From positions 620,001 to 684,000 of the forward strand of contig JASBNA010000015.1 of NCBI GenBank assembly GCA_038087015.1: a stretch of DNA of 64,000 bases. The letters are read 5' to 3'. Each line of letters begins with the position of its first letter. Positions within the stretch are counted from its first letter, which is position 1. The position numbers and the translations under genes were made by a program. Positions 52,135 through 63,120 of the stretch are shown piece after piece. This DNA is from Cerrena zonata. Lineage: Eukaryota; Basidiomycota; Agaricomycetes; Polyporales; Cerrenaceae. The notes beneath the pieces are model-generated. The model was given only the letters and a program-made list of their open reading frames with translations. It made no database searches and had not been told where the DNA came from.

Positions 52135-52200
52135 GTATTGTAAGTTGAATATTCAGCTTATTGTGGGTTGAATATTCAGGTTATTGTAAGCAGGGTATTG
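52135..52200. repeat. 23-bp direct repeat
   Basis: Units GTATTGTAAGTTGAATATTC+AGC (52135-52157) and TTATTGTGGGTTGAATATTC+AGG (52158-52180), then a partial copy to 52200. More diverged TGAATTG/ATTGTAGG pieces precede it from about 52073. The 23-bp length equals telomere repeats of some Candida species, but the sequence lacks the telomeric GGTGTA core. Confidence 0.8.
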
Positions 52201-53529
52201 TAAGAAAATACTCAGGGTGTCTGGTAATAGATCAATTGTAACTTGTTGTCTGAGGATTTGAGAATTTCGCCTGTTCTACAGAATGCTGATAGAATCGAAG
52301 AATTGAACAGCTATCTATTTGCTACGTGAAAAGACAAGAGAGGTCTTTAACGAATGAAGAATTTTATTTTCATCATTTGTACTTTGAGGCTCATGAAGGT
52401 ATTAAATATGTTCTGGCCTTTGCGTTAGAGTTCAAGAAGGCTCTGTTCTTACTGCTCATTAAAGAATGCTCTGTTCTGATAGACTCAGAATGCATTCTTT
52501 TGCTGCAAAACAAAACACCGGCAAAAGCTCAACCTAAACGATAGAGTAATACTAGGGGCCTAATATAGCTGGACTTGCAAGATTCCAGATCATTTTCGTT
52601 GTAGCCAGTCCAAAAAATGATCATTTTGTATAGAAAGAGGAAAAATTCTCTCAAATCTTCAGACGAAGACTAAATCTTTGGTCATCTCAAAAATTGCATC
52701 ATCGTTGGACATGTCTAATATTGCCTTAGCGTTTCCGCCTCCAATGCAATAGGAGCGTCTGTATCGAGCGAGTTCTGAAAACTAAACTGAGTATTTTTCG
52801 CAACCAATCGCTATTCTAGACCAACCATTCAGGTTCTCCTCCTACATTCATGTATCTTTTTGCAACTCATCTCTGGAGTTCTCTCTGTGTTTCTCAAGTT
52901 TAAGCCATAGACGATAGTCGGGTACATTCATTGCTAATCAAATCTGTGAGTTAGTTTCTGCAGTCTATCATTGAAAGGCCGTCAGTATCGACAATGGATT
53001 CTTGATCGTGCAATTCTTTTGTCTGCAATAAAGCACAAGCGGTCTTCTTATACCACCCGACCTAACCCTGGGAAAGCTATGCAATGCTTTAACGATTTTT
53101 GTTATCTTACAAGACTAAATTTTGTTTAACCTTTTTCAGGTCTATTCAAAAGCTTTCCTTTTTTAACTTTTTCTTACAATTATAATCATTTTTTTATCTT
53201 AAAAAAAAATATTCAACTGTTTTTTCCTCCTTTTATACTGAGCAAGAGAGATGTATACCGTTGCTTCTTCGAAGAGTAACCTTTCGGGCTTACTTCGCAC
53301 ATCCTGTTTAATCAATTGTGCAAAGCACAAGAATAATTTTGATATTCTGAATAATTAAACAAGGCTTGAGCCTCTATTAGAATCTACGGGTTTGAACAAT
53401 TTATTGTTTTAATGCCAACGTAGCTGCTTTTTTCGAAAATTTCTTAAAAAACTGAAAAATGTTTTGATTTATAAAACAAATATATAAAAGAGGTCATTTT
53501 TCGAAAAAGTTATAAAATCGGGACGTTGT

Positions 53530-53589
53530 CGCGGCGGTTTTGGAATTCTCTTCCTTCAAGCCGCGATTTCGAGTCTTGGGTTCGATTCC
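53530..53589 (+). other. GC-rich hairpin and lone Pol III B box before tRNA-Ser
   Basis: CGCGGC (53530-53535) pairs with GCCGCG (53560-53565), and inside it GGAA pairs with TTCC, giving a two-part stem. GGTTCGATTCC (53579-53589), a good B box, follows 13 bp before the tRNA-Ser. It cannot be folded into a normal tRNA. It may be a decayed tRNA or the 3' part of another Pol III transcript. Confidence 0.35.
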
Positions 53590-53602
53590 GTCGAGTTACT
53601 AA

Positions 53603-53702
53603 GTTACAGTGGCCGAGCGGTTAAGGCGATGCCCTGCTAATTACCAAGTTAGCTGTTAGGCATTGGGTTTTACCTTCGCAGGTTCGAATCCTGTCTGTAA
53701 CG
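53603..53702 (+). tRNA. tRNA-Ser (GCT) with intron
   Basis: Long-variable-arm tRNA: acceptor GTTACAG pairs with CTGTAAC, D arm GGCCGAGCGGTTAAGGCG, anticodon stem ATGCC/GGCAT with anticodon GCT at 53636-53638, class II variable arm TGGGTTTTACCTTCGCA, T arm GGTTCGAATCC, discriminator G. An 18-nt intron (53640-53657) lies after position 37. Mature body is 82 nt, nearly the same as S. cerevisiae tRNA-Ser(GCU), which also has an intron. A T7 tract follows. Confidence 0.97.
53640..53657 (+). other. tRNA-Ser intron
   Basis: 18 nt, directly after the purine 3' of the anticodon, the standard site for tRNA endonuclease splicing. Its removal restores a 7-nt anticodon loop CTGCTAA. Confidence 0.9.
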
Positions 53703-53941
53703 CCATTTTTTTGCTATTTAAATCAAACGAACGCCTACGGTATGAAAGTAATGATACCGTTTTTGAATCTCACTAAAGGCATGTAAAGCACTTACTGTGA
53801 GATAAAGAAATTGGTGATAAAAATCACTCTGGTGTGTGGATGTTTTTTATGCGCTCATAAGTTTTTTTTTCTTCTACAGAAAAGAGCCAGGTATCAAAGA
53901 TTGGCTCATTGGACTTTGTCAAAGTAAGCATTTAAGTCAGC

Positions 53942-55543
53942 ATGTCACAATCCTTAATAGTCTTTGATGCATCCGGTGTCGTAAGATACCAATACAACAA
54001 TAAGACCAACCCATTTAATGACTTTATTTATGCAATTGCTAATGATACCGTGCTTTACCATGATTCGAACTTCATTTCTTTTAAATCGAATCAAAGAAAA
54101 TTTTATAGCATAAAAAGAGACAAATTATATACTGCTTTATACTTTGAGGTTGTTACTACTATTGACCAAGAAAAGATTAGGCAAACGTTGAATGATGTTT
54201 TGAAAACATATCTTAAATTAACTGAAAATGATGAAGATTCAAGTAAGTTGAAAAAATTGATTGATTATCAATTTAACCAATTAATGCAATATAAACAACA
54301 AGCGAAAGCTGTTGATAATCCTTCTTCTGCATCTCCCATAAATAGCGGCACAAGCACGCCTAAGAAAACCCACGTAACCAATTCGAAGAAGAAGATGAGA
54401 AAATGGGATAATGGTGAAATGGTTGAAGATGGTGTTGATGAATCAATACTAGATTATTCTGAGAGTAAAGAAGGATCTGTTGGTCCAAGTGATAATACCC
54501 AACAGTTGAAAGTTGATTTATCTTCTTTTAGTCACCAAGATGATTTGATTTTGGTTAATGAACTAAATGATATTCTAGATGATAGTGAAGATGATGAAAC
54601 CACTCAAGATGGTTCAAGTAAATCGAAAGGAGTTTCAAGTTTTTTCAATAAACTTAGTTCTTATTTTGGATCAACTGTTGATATACAAGAAATAACCAAA
54701 AAATTTCAAGATCAATTAGTTTCTAAAAATATTCACCCAGCAACTTCAAAATTAATTCTCGAACGTATAAATAATAAATTTGGTAATAAGACCCAAGTTA
54801 CTCCAAAGGAGTATAAAGACGTTTTAGTTGAAGAACTAACTAAAATTTTAACGCCAAATGTTTCAACCGATTTATTATATGATATCAAAGGCAGAAATAA
54901 TCAAAGACCTTATGTCATATCAGTTGTTGGTGTTAACGGAGTGGGTAAATCAACAAATTTAGCAAAATTGGCTTATTGGTTTTTACAAAATAATTTAAAC
55001 GTCTTGATTTGTGCTTGCGATACTTTTAGATCTGGAGCTGTTGAACAATTGAAAGTTCATGTTAACAATTTGAAGACTTTGAATAACTCAACTTCTAAAA
55101 TTGATATTTTTGAAAAAGGTTATGGTGGTGGTGATCACGTTGTTACTACAGCTAAACTGGCAATTAATCATGCTCAACAAGAAAGTTATGATATAGTTTT
55201 AATCGATACCGCCGGTAGAACTCACTCAAATGCTAAATTAATGACCCCATTGAAAAAATTCGGAGATGCCGCTAATCCTGATAAGATTATAATGGTTGGG
55301 GAAGCCTTAGTTGGTACTGATTCAATTGATCAAGCTATAAACTTCAATAATGCTTTCGGTAACAGAAGAAATCTTGATTTTTTCATCATTTCAAAAGTTG
55401 ATACAGTTGGTGATTTAGTCGGTACAATGATAAATATGGTCATGGCAACAAAAGTTCCTATCTTATTCATGGGTACCGGCCAGACTTACACTGACATTAA
55501 AAGACTCAACATTAAAAGAATCGTTGATATGTTAACCAACTAA
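53942..55543 (+). CDS. SRP101: Signal recognition particle receptor alpha subunit
   Basis: GTPase docking SRP-bound ribosomes at the ER with Srp102. The N-terminal X (longin-like) domain spans residues 1-130 (MSQSLIVFDASGVVRYQY); a charged linker of about 120 residues follows (KKKMRKWDNGE, a ribosome/SRP contact motif); then the four-helix N domain and G domain: G1 GVNGVGKST, IBD CDTFRSGAVEQL, G3 DTAGRTHSN, G4 SKVD in ISKVDTVGD, and closing MGTGQTYTDIKRL. 533 residues; S. cerevisiae Srp101 has 621, the difference lying in the linker. Frame intact. Confidence 0.97.
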   Translation: MSQSLIVFDASGVVRYQYNNKTNPFNDFIYAIANDTVLYHDSNFISFKSNQRKFYSIKRDKLYTALYFEVVTTIDQEKIRQTLNDVLKTYLKLTENDEDSSKLKKLIDYQFNQLMQYKQQAKAVDNPSSASPINSGTSTPKKTHVTNSKKKMRKWDNGEMVEDGVDESILDYSESKEGSVGPSDNTQQLKVDLSSFSHQDDLILVNELNDILDDSEDDETTQDGSSKSKGVSSFFNKLSSYFGSTVDIQEITKKFQDQLVSKNIHPATSKLILERINNKFGNKTQVTPKEYKDVLVEELTKILTPNVSTDLLYDIKGRNNQRPYVISVVGVNGVGKSTNLAKLAYWFLQNNLNVLICACDTFRSGAVEQLKVHVNNLKTLNNSTSKIDIFEKGYGGGDHVVTTAKLAINHAQQESYDIVLIDTAGRTHSNAKLMTPLKKFGDAANPDKIIMVGEALVGTDSIDQAINFNNAFGNRRNLDFFIISKVDTVGDLVGTMINMVMATKVPILFMGTGQTYTDIKRLNIKRIVDMLTN

Positions 55544-56107
55544 AGCATTTACACAAATTCTTCTAAACACAAAATCAGTAATTACTACCTATTGTAACAA
55601 TACTCTTACTCTTTAATATTAATACAACTAATGACTATTATTTTGTAGTGAGATTGTGATCAGACAATTGTATGAACGAAAAACTCCATATATAGTCTCT
55701 CTTTCTTTTCCATTTAAAGTTCACTTTAAACCAAGAATATATAAGTCTATGATCAAGGCTATAAATACCTTGTTTCTATTATTGTAATCGATTTTAGAAG
55801 CTTTTACGGAATTTTTTTTTCTTTTCTTTGACAGAATTCGCTTCCTCCCTTTATTAACTATTTTAAGAATTGGGTCTTTTGCGAAGTACTCTTCGAATTC
55901 CTTATAATCCTCTTCTACGATAGACCTTTCCTCCTTTACTCTTGGTCGCCTCACTTGTTTTTCAATCCTTAGAATTATCATCAGCATTTGGCTAGAATTG
56001 AGTGGAGGCTGTCAGATCGGGTTTAGACACTGCATACTTTTTTTTTTTTAGTATTTTGACTTGCTAAGCTTGCCAAATTGGTATAACTCTGACAATTTAA
56101 TGAAACC
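55544..56107. other. Intergenic between SRP101 and PSD2
   Basis: 564 bp. It contains one doubtful minus-strand frame (55721-55987) and a T11 run at 56039-56049 in the PSD2 promoter. No other feature seen. Confidence 0.5.
55721..55987 (-). CDS. Doubtful small basic protein
   Basis: 88-codon frame from an ATG at 55987 (MLMIILRIEK). It has a charged middle (EEDYKEFEEYFAKDP) and a very basic stretch (GRKRILSKKRKKN), then a hydrophobic end. The pattern is protein-like, but the length is near what AT-rich DNA gives by chance and no family is recognised. It would be divergent from PSD2 and convergent with SRP101. Confidence 0.3.
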   Translation of the reverse strand: MLMIILRIEKQVRRPRVKEERSIVEEDYKEFEEYFAKDPILKIVNKGRKRILSKKRKKNSVKASKIDYNNRNKVFIALIIDLYILGLK

Positions 56108-59100
56108 ATGCTTCTTAGAAAATCCAGACCAGGGGCCAACCGTTCCAGATCGAGCTCTTTCAAGAAGACTAGTCAATCTCCCACATGGGATAGTCGATTA
56201 TTCTTGAAGATCAATGCAAATCGTGCGGCCGACTTGGTACAGCCTAGCCAATTTCTGAATGATGAATCAAATACTCAACCAGCATTGACTTCTAAGAAAA
56301 GTATCAATCCAGTTTTGGTTGCCCTGTTGAATAAAACGAAAAAGAAAACTTCGAGAAAATTGAACACCAACCAACCAACTTGGGATGATATCATAACTAT
56401 TGAATTAAAACCTAATGACTACTCCCAGGTTTTGACATTATCCATATGGGATAAACATAAAAGCTCCAAAGTGTATCTTGGTGAGCTTAGGCTTTTTGTT
56501 AAAGACATCTTCTTAAGAGACGGCGTATTTAAATCCTCCACGGAACTTAGGTGGCATAAATTATACTCCACTAAATCCCACCATAGTTTCGTTACTGGTT
56601 CATTGTTGGTATCTTTCGAGTTGCTTATCAAGAAGAAAAAGACGAAAAAGTCTACCAGGCAAAAGAATTTGGATATAGTTGAGCAAGAAGAGTTACCTTC
56701 TTCTGGCTTCAATAGTGACAGTGCAAGGGTTGATAGTGATTTGGCAAATAACAACGTAATTGTTAATGTTGTTCCGCCCTCTCGTAATCCGACTGGAGCA
56801 GGAGAATTAAACGATAAAGTTGATAATCTTGCGATATCAGATACAGAAGTAGAAATCAAAGACGCAAATCAAGCGTTACTTCAATCATGGTTTGATTCCT
56901 TGCTTTATCCGGATCCGAGCGTATCCATTATTCAACTCGATGACCAAGGATTTTACGCCGATGAAGGTGAGATATTTCCGGACCCAGCAGTGGGTATTTC
57001 CGATATCGAATCAATGGATGAGGTATCAGTCTATGGTCGCTCACGATCAGGATCTAATGCAAGTTCATTGGTGAAAACTGATAATGCTACAAATATTAAT
57101 TTACAAGGCCAAACCATGAACAATTTTATGGAAGATTCAACTCATAATAGTAGCCTGCAATTTTTATCTGTGACTCCTCCAGGGGAAGAAGACGTGGCTT
57201 CGTCTGATGTATCGTACTTTTCGACTGATAGTGCTTTTAATAGTGATTTCATTAGTGACAGAGAAAACATATTCAGTGAAAATCATTCTGTCAAGAGTAA
57301 ATCCAAGAAAAGGTTCGGTAGAAAGCGTAAACTGAAAGCTTTAGAAAAATTCGAAGTAAAGAATCGTAAAGTGTTGGGTGTCTTATTTTTAGAAATTGTT
57401 TCCTGTACTGATTTACCCCCGTTGAAAAATATGACAAGAACGTCTTTTGACATGGATCCCTTTGTTGTTGTTACATTTGGTAAGAAGACATTTAGAACTA
57501 GTTGGAAACGTCACACTTTAAATCCAATTTTCAATGAGAGGTTAGCCTTTGAAGTCATGTCCCATGAACGTAATTTCGATGTTCAATTTTCGATTTTAGA
57601 TAAAGATCATTTTTCATTCCACGATAATGTTGCAAATCTCTCTCTTTCTATGAATGATTTGAGATCTCTTTCCACTCAAGTTCCTGAACAAAAATCTGAA
57701 GAGGAAAAGGAAGACCTGGAAGTTTTCTCCAATGTAACACCTTCAGGTGTTTCAACACCCCCAACAACTACCTCTCAATCGCTGCCTGCCCCTAACTCAC
57801 TGGATGATGAAATTCTGAAAAAAGGCATAAAAATTTTGGAAGATGATAATATGGTTGAATCTATAAGAAAGAAGAAATTCATGAAACGTAAGAAGGTCAC
57901 CTTACTGTATGCTGATACATCAAATTTTAAGACCATGAATCTTTCGCTAAAGCTACATGACTCAAAGTTAAACGAAAAATATAAACCTATTTTAAAAGTA
58001 AGATCAAGGTTTCAACCTTATGATGAATTGAGAAGACAATTTTGGAAATCTTACTAGACCAATATAACTTCAATGAGACTCCTGGCCAATACGATTATAT
58101 TGAATTGATATCAGTACTTGATACATTTGGATGTGAAAACAGTGATGATATTGTTGCTAAATTTTTCCAAAAATATGGTAGATCAACGTGGGGAGGAGAT
58201 GTATTAAAAGATGAAGAAATTATCGATTGTTTAGAAGAACATGTTTTATCAAAGACTAAACCTGAAGATAAAATTTTTGAAATCGAAAAGTGTCCATTAT
58301 GCTATCAAAAGAAGCTATCCAAAAAGTTAGATATAGATATAATCACCCATGTAGCAATTTGTGCATCTAAAGATTGGAGTATTGTTAACAAATTATTAGT
58401 TTCGTCATATGTCACCCCTCAAGCTGCAACAAAAAGATGGTTTAGTAAAGTCTTAATAAAACTTACTTATGGGAAATACCAAATCGGTAGTAATTCAGCT
58501 AATATCTTAGTGCAAGACCGTACCACTGGTATTATAATGGAAGAAAAAATGGGAGTATATGTTCGATTGGGTATAAGATTATTGTACAAAGGATTAGATA
58601 AAGCTAAAACAAGGAGAGTCCGACAATTACTTAGAAAACTTAGTGTCAAACAAGGAACGAAGTTTGATCATCCAAGTTCGAAAAATGATATTGAATCATT
58701 CATTAAGTTTCACAAATTAGACTTAACACAATGCTTAATTGAAGATCCCCAAAAATATAATACTTTTAACGAATTTTTTTATCGAAGATTAAAGCCGGGA
58801 GCAAGACCAAACGAATCACCTGAAGATTGCAGAATTGTGGTATCACCAGCAGATTGTAGGTGTACAGCATTTGAAACTGTTGATTTAGCTACTGAATTGT
58901 GGATTAAAGGAAGAATTTTTCATTGGCCAAATTATTCAACGGTAATTTTAGTAATTTACAGGATACTGATTTATTCAAACCTGAAAAAAGTACCTTAGGT
59001 ATTTTTAGACTAGCACCCCAAGATTATCATAGATTCCATTGTCCGGTTGATGGGAAGATCCGCTCAATCAAATATATCGAAGGGGAGTATTATACTGTTA

Positions 59101-59683
59101 ATCCAATGGCAATAAGAAGTGATTTAGATGTTTTTGGGGAAAACGTTAGAGTTCTTATTTCAATAGACACAAAAGAATTTGGAACAGTAATAATGATTGC
59201 AGTGGGCGCCATGATGGTTGGATCGACCATATTGAGTGTGAAGGAAGGAGATTTCGTTAAAAGAGGTGAAGAAGTGGGATACTTTAAATTTGGAGGATCC
59301 ACTATTGTTTTATTATTTGAAAAACTGAAATTCCAATTCGACGTTGATTTATTAGATAATTCGAAAACTTGCATTGAAACTCTTATTAGAGTAGGACAGA
59401 GTATTGGGCATGCACCTGAAGTCGACGAATTAAAAGGGATCATATTGATTTTGGTAAACAATCCAAGGAATTCAAATTGAAATTGATTAGAGTTTTGACT
59501 GGAGGAGACTTGAATGATCCAAATGAGTTGAGTAATTGGGAAAGTTCTAACATCAAAATTTCTAATGAAGACATTAAGAAATTAATCAAAACAACAGAAG
59601 ATCCAGGTTATGTTGAAGACGAAGAAGAAAACGACTTTGACAGTGAAGACGATGAAATTCTGCTTGATAGCCGAGATCATTAA
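56108..59683 (+). CDS. PSD2: Phosphatidylserine decarboxylase 2 with C2 domains, frameshifted
   Basis: Golgi/endosomal enzyme making phosphatidylethanolamine from phosphatidylserine. Two C2 domains: one at residues about 25-175 ([37 protein letters not shown]) and one at about 420-520 ([35 protein letters not shown]). The decarboxylase part has [33 protein letters not shown] and the self-cleavage site GGST in [13 protein letters not shown], where Ser becomes the pyruvoyl group. Three one-base shifts: AAA 58046-58048, near 58922 and GGG 59436-59438. About 1,192 residues intact (Psd2 1,138). Confidence 0.95.
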
Positions 59684-59878
59684 CTTCAAATATATTTGCA
59701 TCATTTTTTTTTTTATAATTTTTTTTAAATACATGTTACTCATTTGTATTGGCTATCATATTTATTAAGAAGTATTATATACTTGTATTATACACCAAAT
59801 AGACCTGGGTATAGCTGAGTAACCAGGTATAGAAGAACTAAAAAATCGTGAGTAGTAAAAAGGAGGGGAAGGCCCTTT

Positions 59879-60118
59879 TCAATAACGACCTTGAAAGTAG
59901 CTTACAGGAACGTAAATGTCATCCTCCTTGTAACCTTTGACTTCTTCCATGTTACGTACATGCCATCCGATATAATCTAAGTCATGTTTGATACTATCGA
60001 TTTCGTCATACTTTGATTGGATCAAAGATGGAACCAAAACTACTTTGGTGATGATTGGGGGAATACTCAATCCTGCTAACAAACCTAAAACAACTGGTGA
60101 TTTAGTAATGAATGACAT
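59879..60118 (-). CDS. Small single-span membrane protein, unknown
   Basis: 79 residues: a hydrophobic segment (residues 8-30, VVLGLLAGLSIPPIITKVVLV), a charged amphipathic part (KYDEIDSIKHDLDYIGWHV) and the end VPVSYFQGRY. Size and layout resemble small inner-membrane subunits of mitochondrial complexes, but no family is recognised. ATG at 60118, stop at 59879; convergent with PSD2, 195 bp apart. Confidence 0.65.
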   Translation of the reverse strand: MSFITKSPVVLGLLAGLSIPPIITKVVLVPSLIQSKYDEIDSIKHDLDYIGWHVRNMEEVKGYKEDDIYVPVSYFQGRY

Positions 60119-60228
60119 TAAAACTACTGACTAATCAAAATTTGAATAACCTCAAGTTTTGAGAAACCACGGGGAATCTAGTGCTATTTATACCAAAGGA
60201 CCGATTTCCTTTTTTGTGGGGAGTTGAC

Positions 60229-60262
<34 letters not shown>

Positions 60263-60626
60263 GATAAGCAGATTGAGCCCGGAGAAATTGAGCTGTCATC
60301 GGAACAGGCAAAATCGACTGATTCACTAAAACAACCCAAAACTCAGTTTGCACGCCGCTAAAAGACAACAGACCTAGTAAAACAAGGATGGGTTCTCGCT
60401 AGAAATTTCTTAGTTGCAAAAAGGGATAGCTTTGGTGCGATAGAATTAGCGTAAGGGAGAGCCGGAGTTGTTGATTGAGGAATGCCTCGGAATAAGAGCG
60501 ATTACTACAAATACAAGGATTATCACAAGACATACACCGTAAATATAGAAAATAGAGACAAATAGACAATATCAAGGGATATGTGTATATGTATATATAT
60601 AAATTAAGTTGAGATTAGTTGTAAGA
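60119..60626. other. Intergenic with 31-base A tract
   Basis: 508 bp between the small membrane-protein gene's promoter and the MES1 3' end. The A run at 60231-60261 lies about 113 bp upstream of the 60118 ATG, where it would be a nucleosome-excluding poly(dA:dT) element. No gene. Confidence 0.6.
60231..60261. repeat. Poly(A) homopolymer, 31 bases
   Basis: Uninterrupted run of 31 A, the longest homopolymer in the window. Its true length is unsure in a sequence with many homopolymer-linked shifts. Confidence 0.9.
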
Positions 60627-62897
60627 TTATTTCTTTTGTTGGCCACCGTACAATTTTCTCCATTCATCGACTTTCTTTTCATCGATTCTTTGGAATAAGT
60701 ATTGGGCTTTACCAATGTTGTGACCAGGTTCCAAGACTAATTCGAATTTGTCGGTGATGGATAAAGGAGGAGCGTTCAAGATTTCGGAGATTTGAGTTCT
60801 GGTTTGGGGCATGAAAGGAGAAATGACTGCACTAACCAAGTAAATCAAGTTCAATCCAACGGCAACAACAGCATCTGATTTATTTGGAGAATTGTTATAT
60901 AAGGAATTATCTAATTTATTATCTTGTAAGAATTGGTTACCACGAGCAGAAATTGCCATTGCAATTTCCAAACCACGACGTAAATTAACTGATTCCATTG
61001 TATCAATGTAAGATTTTAATAAAGTATTAATATCATTTTCAAAATCTTTATAACCTGGAATATCACTTGGGTTATAATTGGGGATAACACCGTTATATTT
61101 GGCAATGGCAAATTTGACTAATCTATTGACAAAATTACCCAAGTTTGCTAATAACTCACTATTGTTTTTGGTAACAAATTCTTTCCACGAGAAGTGGGAA
61201 TCTGAAGTTTCTGGTCTTACTGATGTTAAATAGTATCTCCAAACTGATGGAGAAATACCGGTATCTTTAGCATTGTTACCGAAGACACCAACTCCACGAG
61301 ATTTCGAAAATTTACCATCTTCATATTGTAAATATTCAGTAGTATTAATATGATGTAATTTAGTCCAATTATCACCAGTACCGATTTGAGTAGATGGGAA
61401 AACAACAGTATGGAATGGAACATTATCTTTACCCATAAATTGATATAAATCAACTTTTTCTGGGTTGAACCACCATTTCTTCCAATCTTCTGCTCCTTTA
61501 TCTTTAAAGTAATTAGCAGTAATTGAAACATATCCAATAGTGGCATCAAACCAAACATATAGAACTTTATCTTTAAATTTTTCTAATGGTACTGGGGTAC
61601 CCCAAACTAAATCTCTAGTAATACATCTTGGTTCTAAACCTTGTTTTAACCATGAACCAGTAATAGTCTTCGAATTCTTTGACCATGATCCCTTTTCAGA
61701 TGCTTCTTCGACCCATTTTTTCTCTTGTTCTTCTAAATCGTTCAATTTAAGATAAATATGAGTGGATTTTTTGGGAACTGGTGATGCATTATCAAGTTTA
61801 CAACGTGGTTTAATTAATTCAAATGGATCTAATAAACTACCACATTTATCACATTGATCTCCTCTTGCATCATCATAAGAACATTTTGGACAAGTACCTT
61901 CAACGTATCTATCGGCTAAGAAGGCTTTGTGAACTTCACAGTATAATTGTTCAGTAGTCTGTTCCTCTAAATAATTGTTATTATATAATTTCATAAAGAT
62001 ATCTTGAGCAATTTCAGTTTGTAATTCAGTAGTAGTTCTACCGAAATAATCAAATTCAATATCAAACCAATCGTAAACTTCTTTATGAATCTTATGATAT
62101 TTATCACATAACTCTTGTGGAGTCACTTTATCTTCTAATGCTTTAGTTTCAGTAGCAGTACCATATTCATCAGTACCGGAAATAAAGATAGCATTATAAT
62201 TTCTATTTTTAACATAACGAGCGTATATATCTGCTGACAAAACTGAACCAACAATATTACCCAAATGTGGAACGTTATTAACATATGGTAAAGCTGATGT
62301 AATTAAAATATTTCTTTCATTGTCTTTTGGTAAAATTCTTGATCCTTGATCTTTGACTAAATGTCCAGTTCTAACTTTTTGAGCACCAGTATTCGTTTCT
62401 TTAACTCTTTCTAATTTGGTGATTGATAAAGCATGTTCAATAGCTTTTGAAACTTCTGGTAATTTGGCAAATTCTGAAATCCAATCACTCAAGACATTCT
62501 CATCTTTAGAATCAACAAAAGCAGGATATAAAGCTGAAAATAAGATTATTTGGGCAGCTTTCAATTCAGCCTTTCCAAAAAATGATTTCACTTCTTCAGC
62601 AGCTACTTTAATAACATTTTCCTTCTTATTGGATTTGAGGGCTTGATAAACAAGTAACTCTTCAAAATTAATAGCTGGATGGCTTGAAAAATCACCAGCT
62701 AAGTACTTAACAATGGCGTTGGCTTCATTCAATTGAAATCCGGTCTTTTTATCCTTTAATTCAACTGAAATATCTTCTTCACTGATTGTAACAGCCAATT
62801 TTGGTTGATAAACCTGAGAAGCAATTGATAATTTTAAATTATTAACAAGACTTAAAAGATTGTTGCCCTTATCAGCAAATAACTCCAAAGAAGACAT
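60627..62897 (-). CDS. MES1: Methionyl-tRNA synthetase, cytosolic
   Basis: Charges initiator and elongator tRNA-Met. Residues 1-190 are a GST-like domain that binds Arc1. The class I core has the HIGH-type motif in YVNNVPHLGN near 205, GTDEYGTATETKALE, the zinc knuckles CPKCSYDDARGDQCDKC, and KMSKS as KFSKSRGVGVFG near 535. The anticodon-binding domain follows, ending LYGGQQKK. 756 residues (S. cerevisiae 751), intact. There is no mitochondrial presequence. Divergent from HER2 over 223 bp. Confidence 0.98.
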   Translation of the reverse strand: MSSLELFADKGNNLLSLVNNLKLSIASQVYQPKLAVTISEEDISVELKDKKTGFQLNEANAIVKYLAGDFSSHPAINFEELLVYQALKSNKKENVIKVAAEEVKSFFGKAELKAAQIILFSALYPAFVDSKDENVLSDWISEFAKLPEVSKAIEHALSITKLERVKETNTGAQKVRTGHLVKDQGSRILPKDNERNILITSALPYVNNVPHLGNIVGSVLSADIYARYVKNRNYNAIFISGTDEYGTATETKALEDKVTPQELCDKYHKIHKEVYDWFDIEFDYFGRTTTELQTEIAQDIFMKLYNNNYLEEQTTEQLYCEVHKAFLADRYVEGTCPKCSYDDARGDQCDKCGSLLDPFELIKPRCKLDNASPVPKKSTHIYLKLNDLEEQEKKWVEEASEKGSWSKNSKTITGSWLKQGLEPRCITRDLVWGTPVPLEKFKDKVLYVWFDATIGYVSITANYFKDKGAEDWKKWWFNPEKVDLYQFMGKDNVPFHTVVFPSTQIGTGDNWTKLHHINTTEYLQYEDGKFSKSRGVGVFGNNAKDTGISPSVWRYYLTSVRPETSDSHFSWKEFVTKNNSELLANLGNFVNRLVKFAIAKYNGVIPNYNPSDIPGYKDFENDINTLLKSYIDTMESVNLRRGLEIAMAISARGNQFLQDNKLDNSLYNNSPNKSDAVVAVGLNLIYLVSAVISPFMPQTRTQISEILNAPPLSITDKFELVLEPGHNIGKAQYLFQRIDEKKVDEWRKLYGGQQKK

Positions 62898-63120
62898 CCT
62901 ATACTATTTATACTCTTATTTTGGTAACCTCTCTGGTTATAGGACTTAAGTGACCAAATTCAGTACTGTCTTTAAAGATTTCCTTCAAAAAGATTTTTTT
63001 TTTTTTTCATCTCGATGGAAAAAATGACTAACATTCAATACACGCAGTTTTCACCAAGATGGTTTCATAAGCTTCTCCTTTGATTTCCATAAGACAACTA
63101 CGTTATTTGTTCAAGCTATA

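Larger units (their letters stand above)
50862..53602. other. 2.7-kb gene-poor region upstream of the G1 cyclin
   Basis: The longest stretch without a recognised gene. It starts with the cyclin promoter (an (AT)n run at 51044-51058, A13 run near 51118-51130, ACGCGT at 51301-51306), then a pyrimidine-rich part of CCACC/TAC repeats (51360-51470), a doubtful minus-strand frame (51642-51962), a 23-bp repeat (52135-52200), and 52560-53590 with several hairpin-forming segments and a lone B box. Cyclin genes often have long promoters; a non-coding RNA is also possible. Confidence 0.5.

Noticed and set aside
52135..52200. 23-bp repeat as interstitial telomere sequence or telomerase RNA template
   Set aside because: It lacks the GGTGTA/GGATG core common to Candida telomere repeats.
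52326..52544. 72-codon plus-strand frame
   Set aside because: Begins with a non-ATG codon, is low in complexity and has no family match.
52660..52740. Possible C/D-box snoRNA on the minus strand (ATGATGC and CTGA motifs)
   Set aside because: The C box is imperfect and no terminal stem flanks the boxes.
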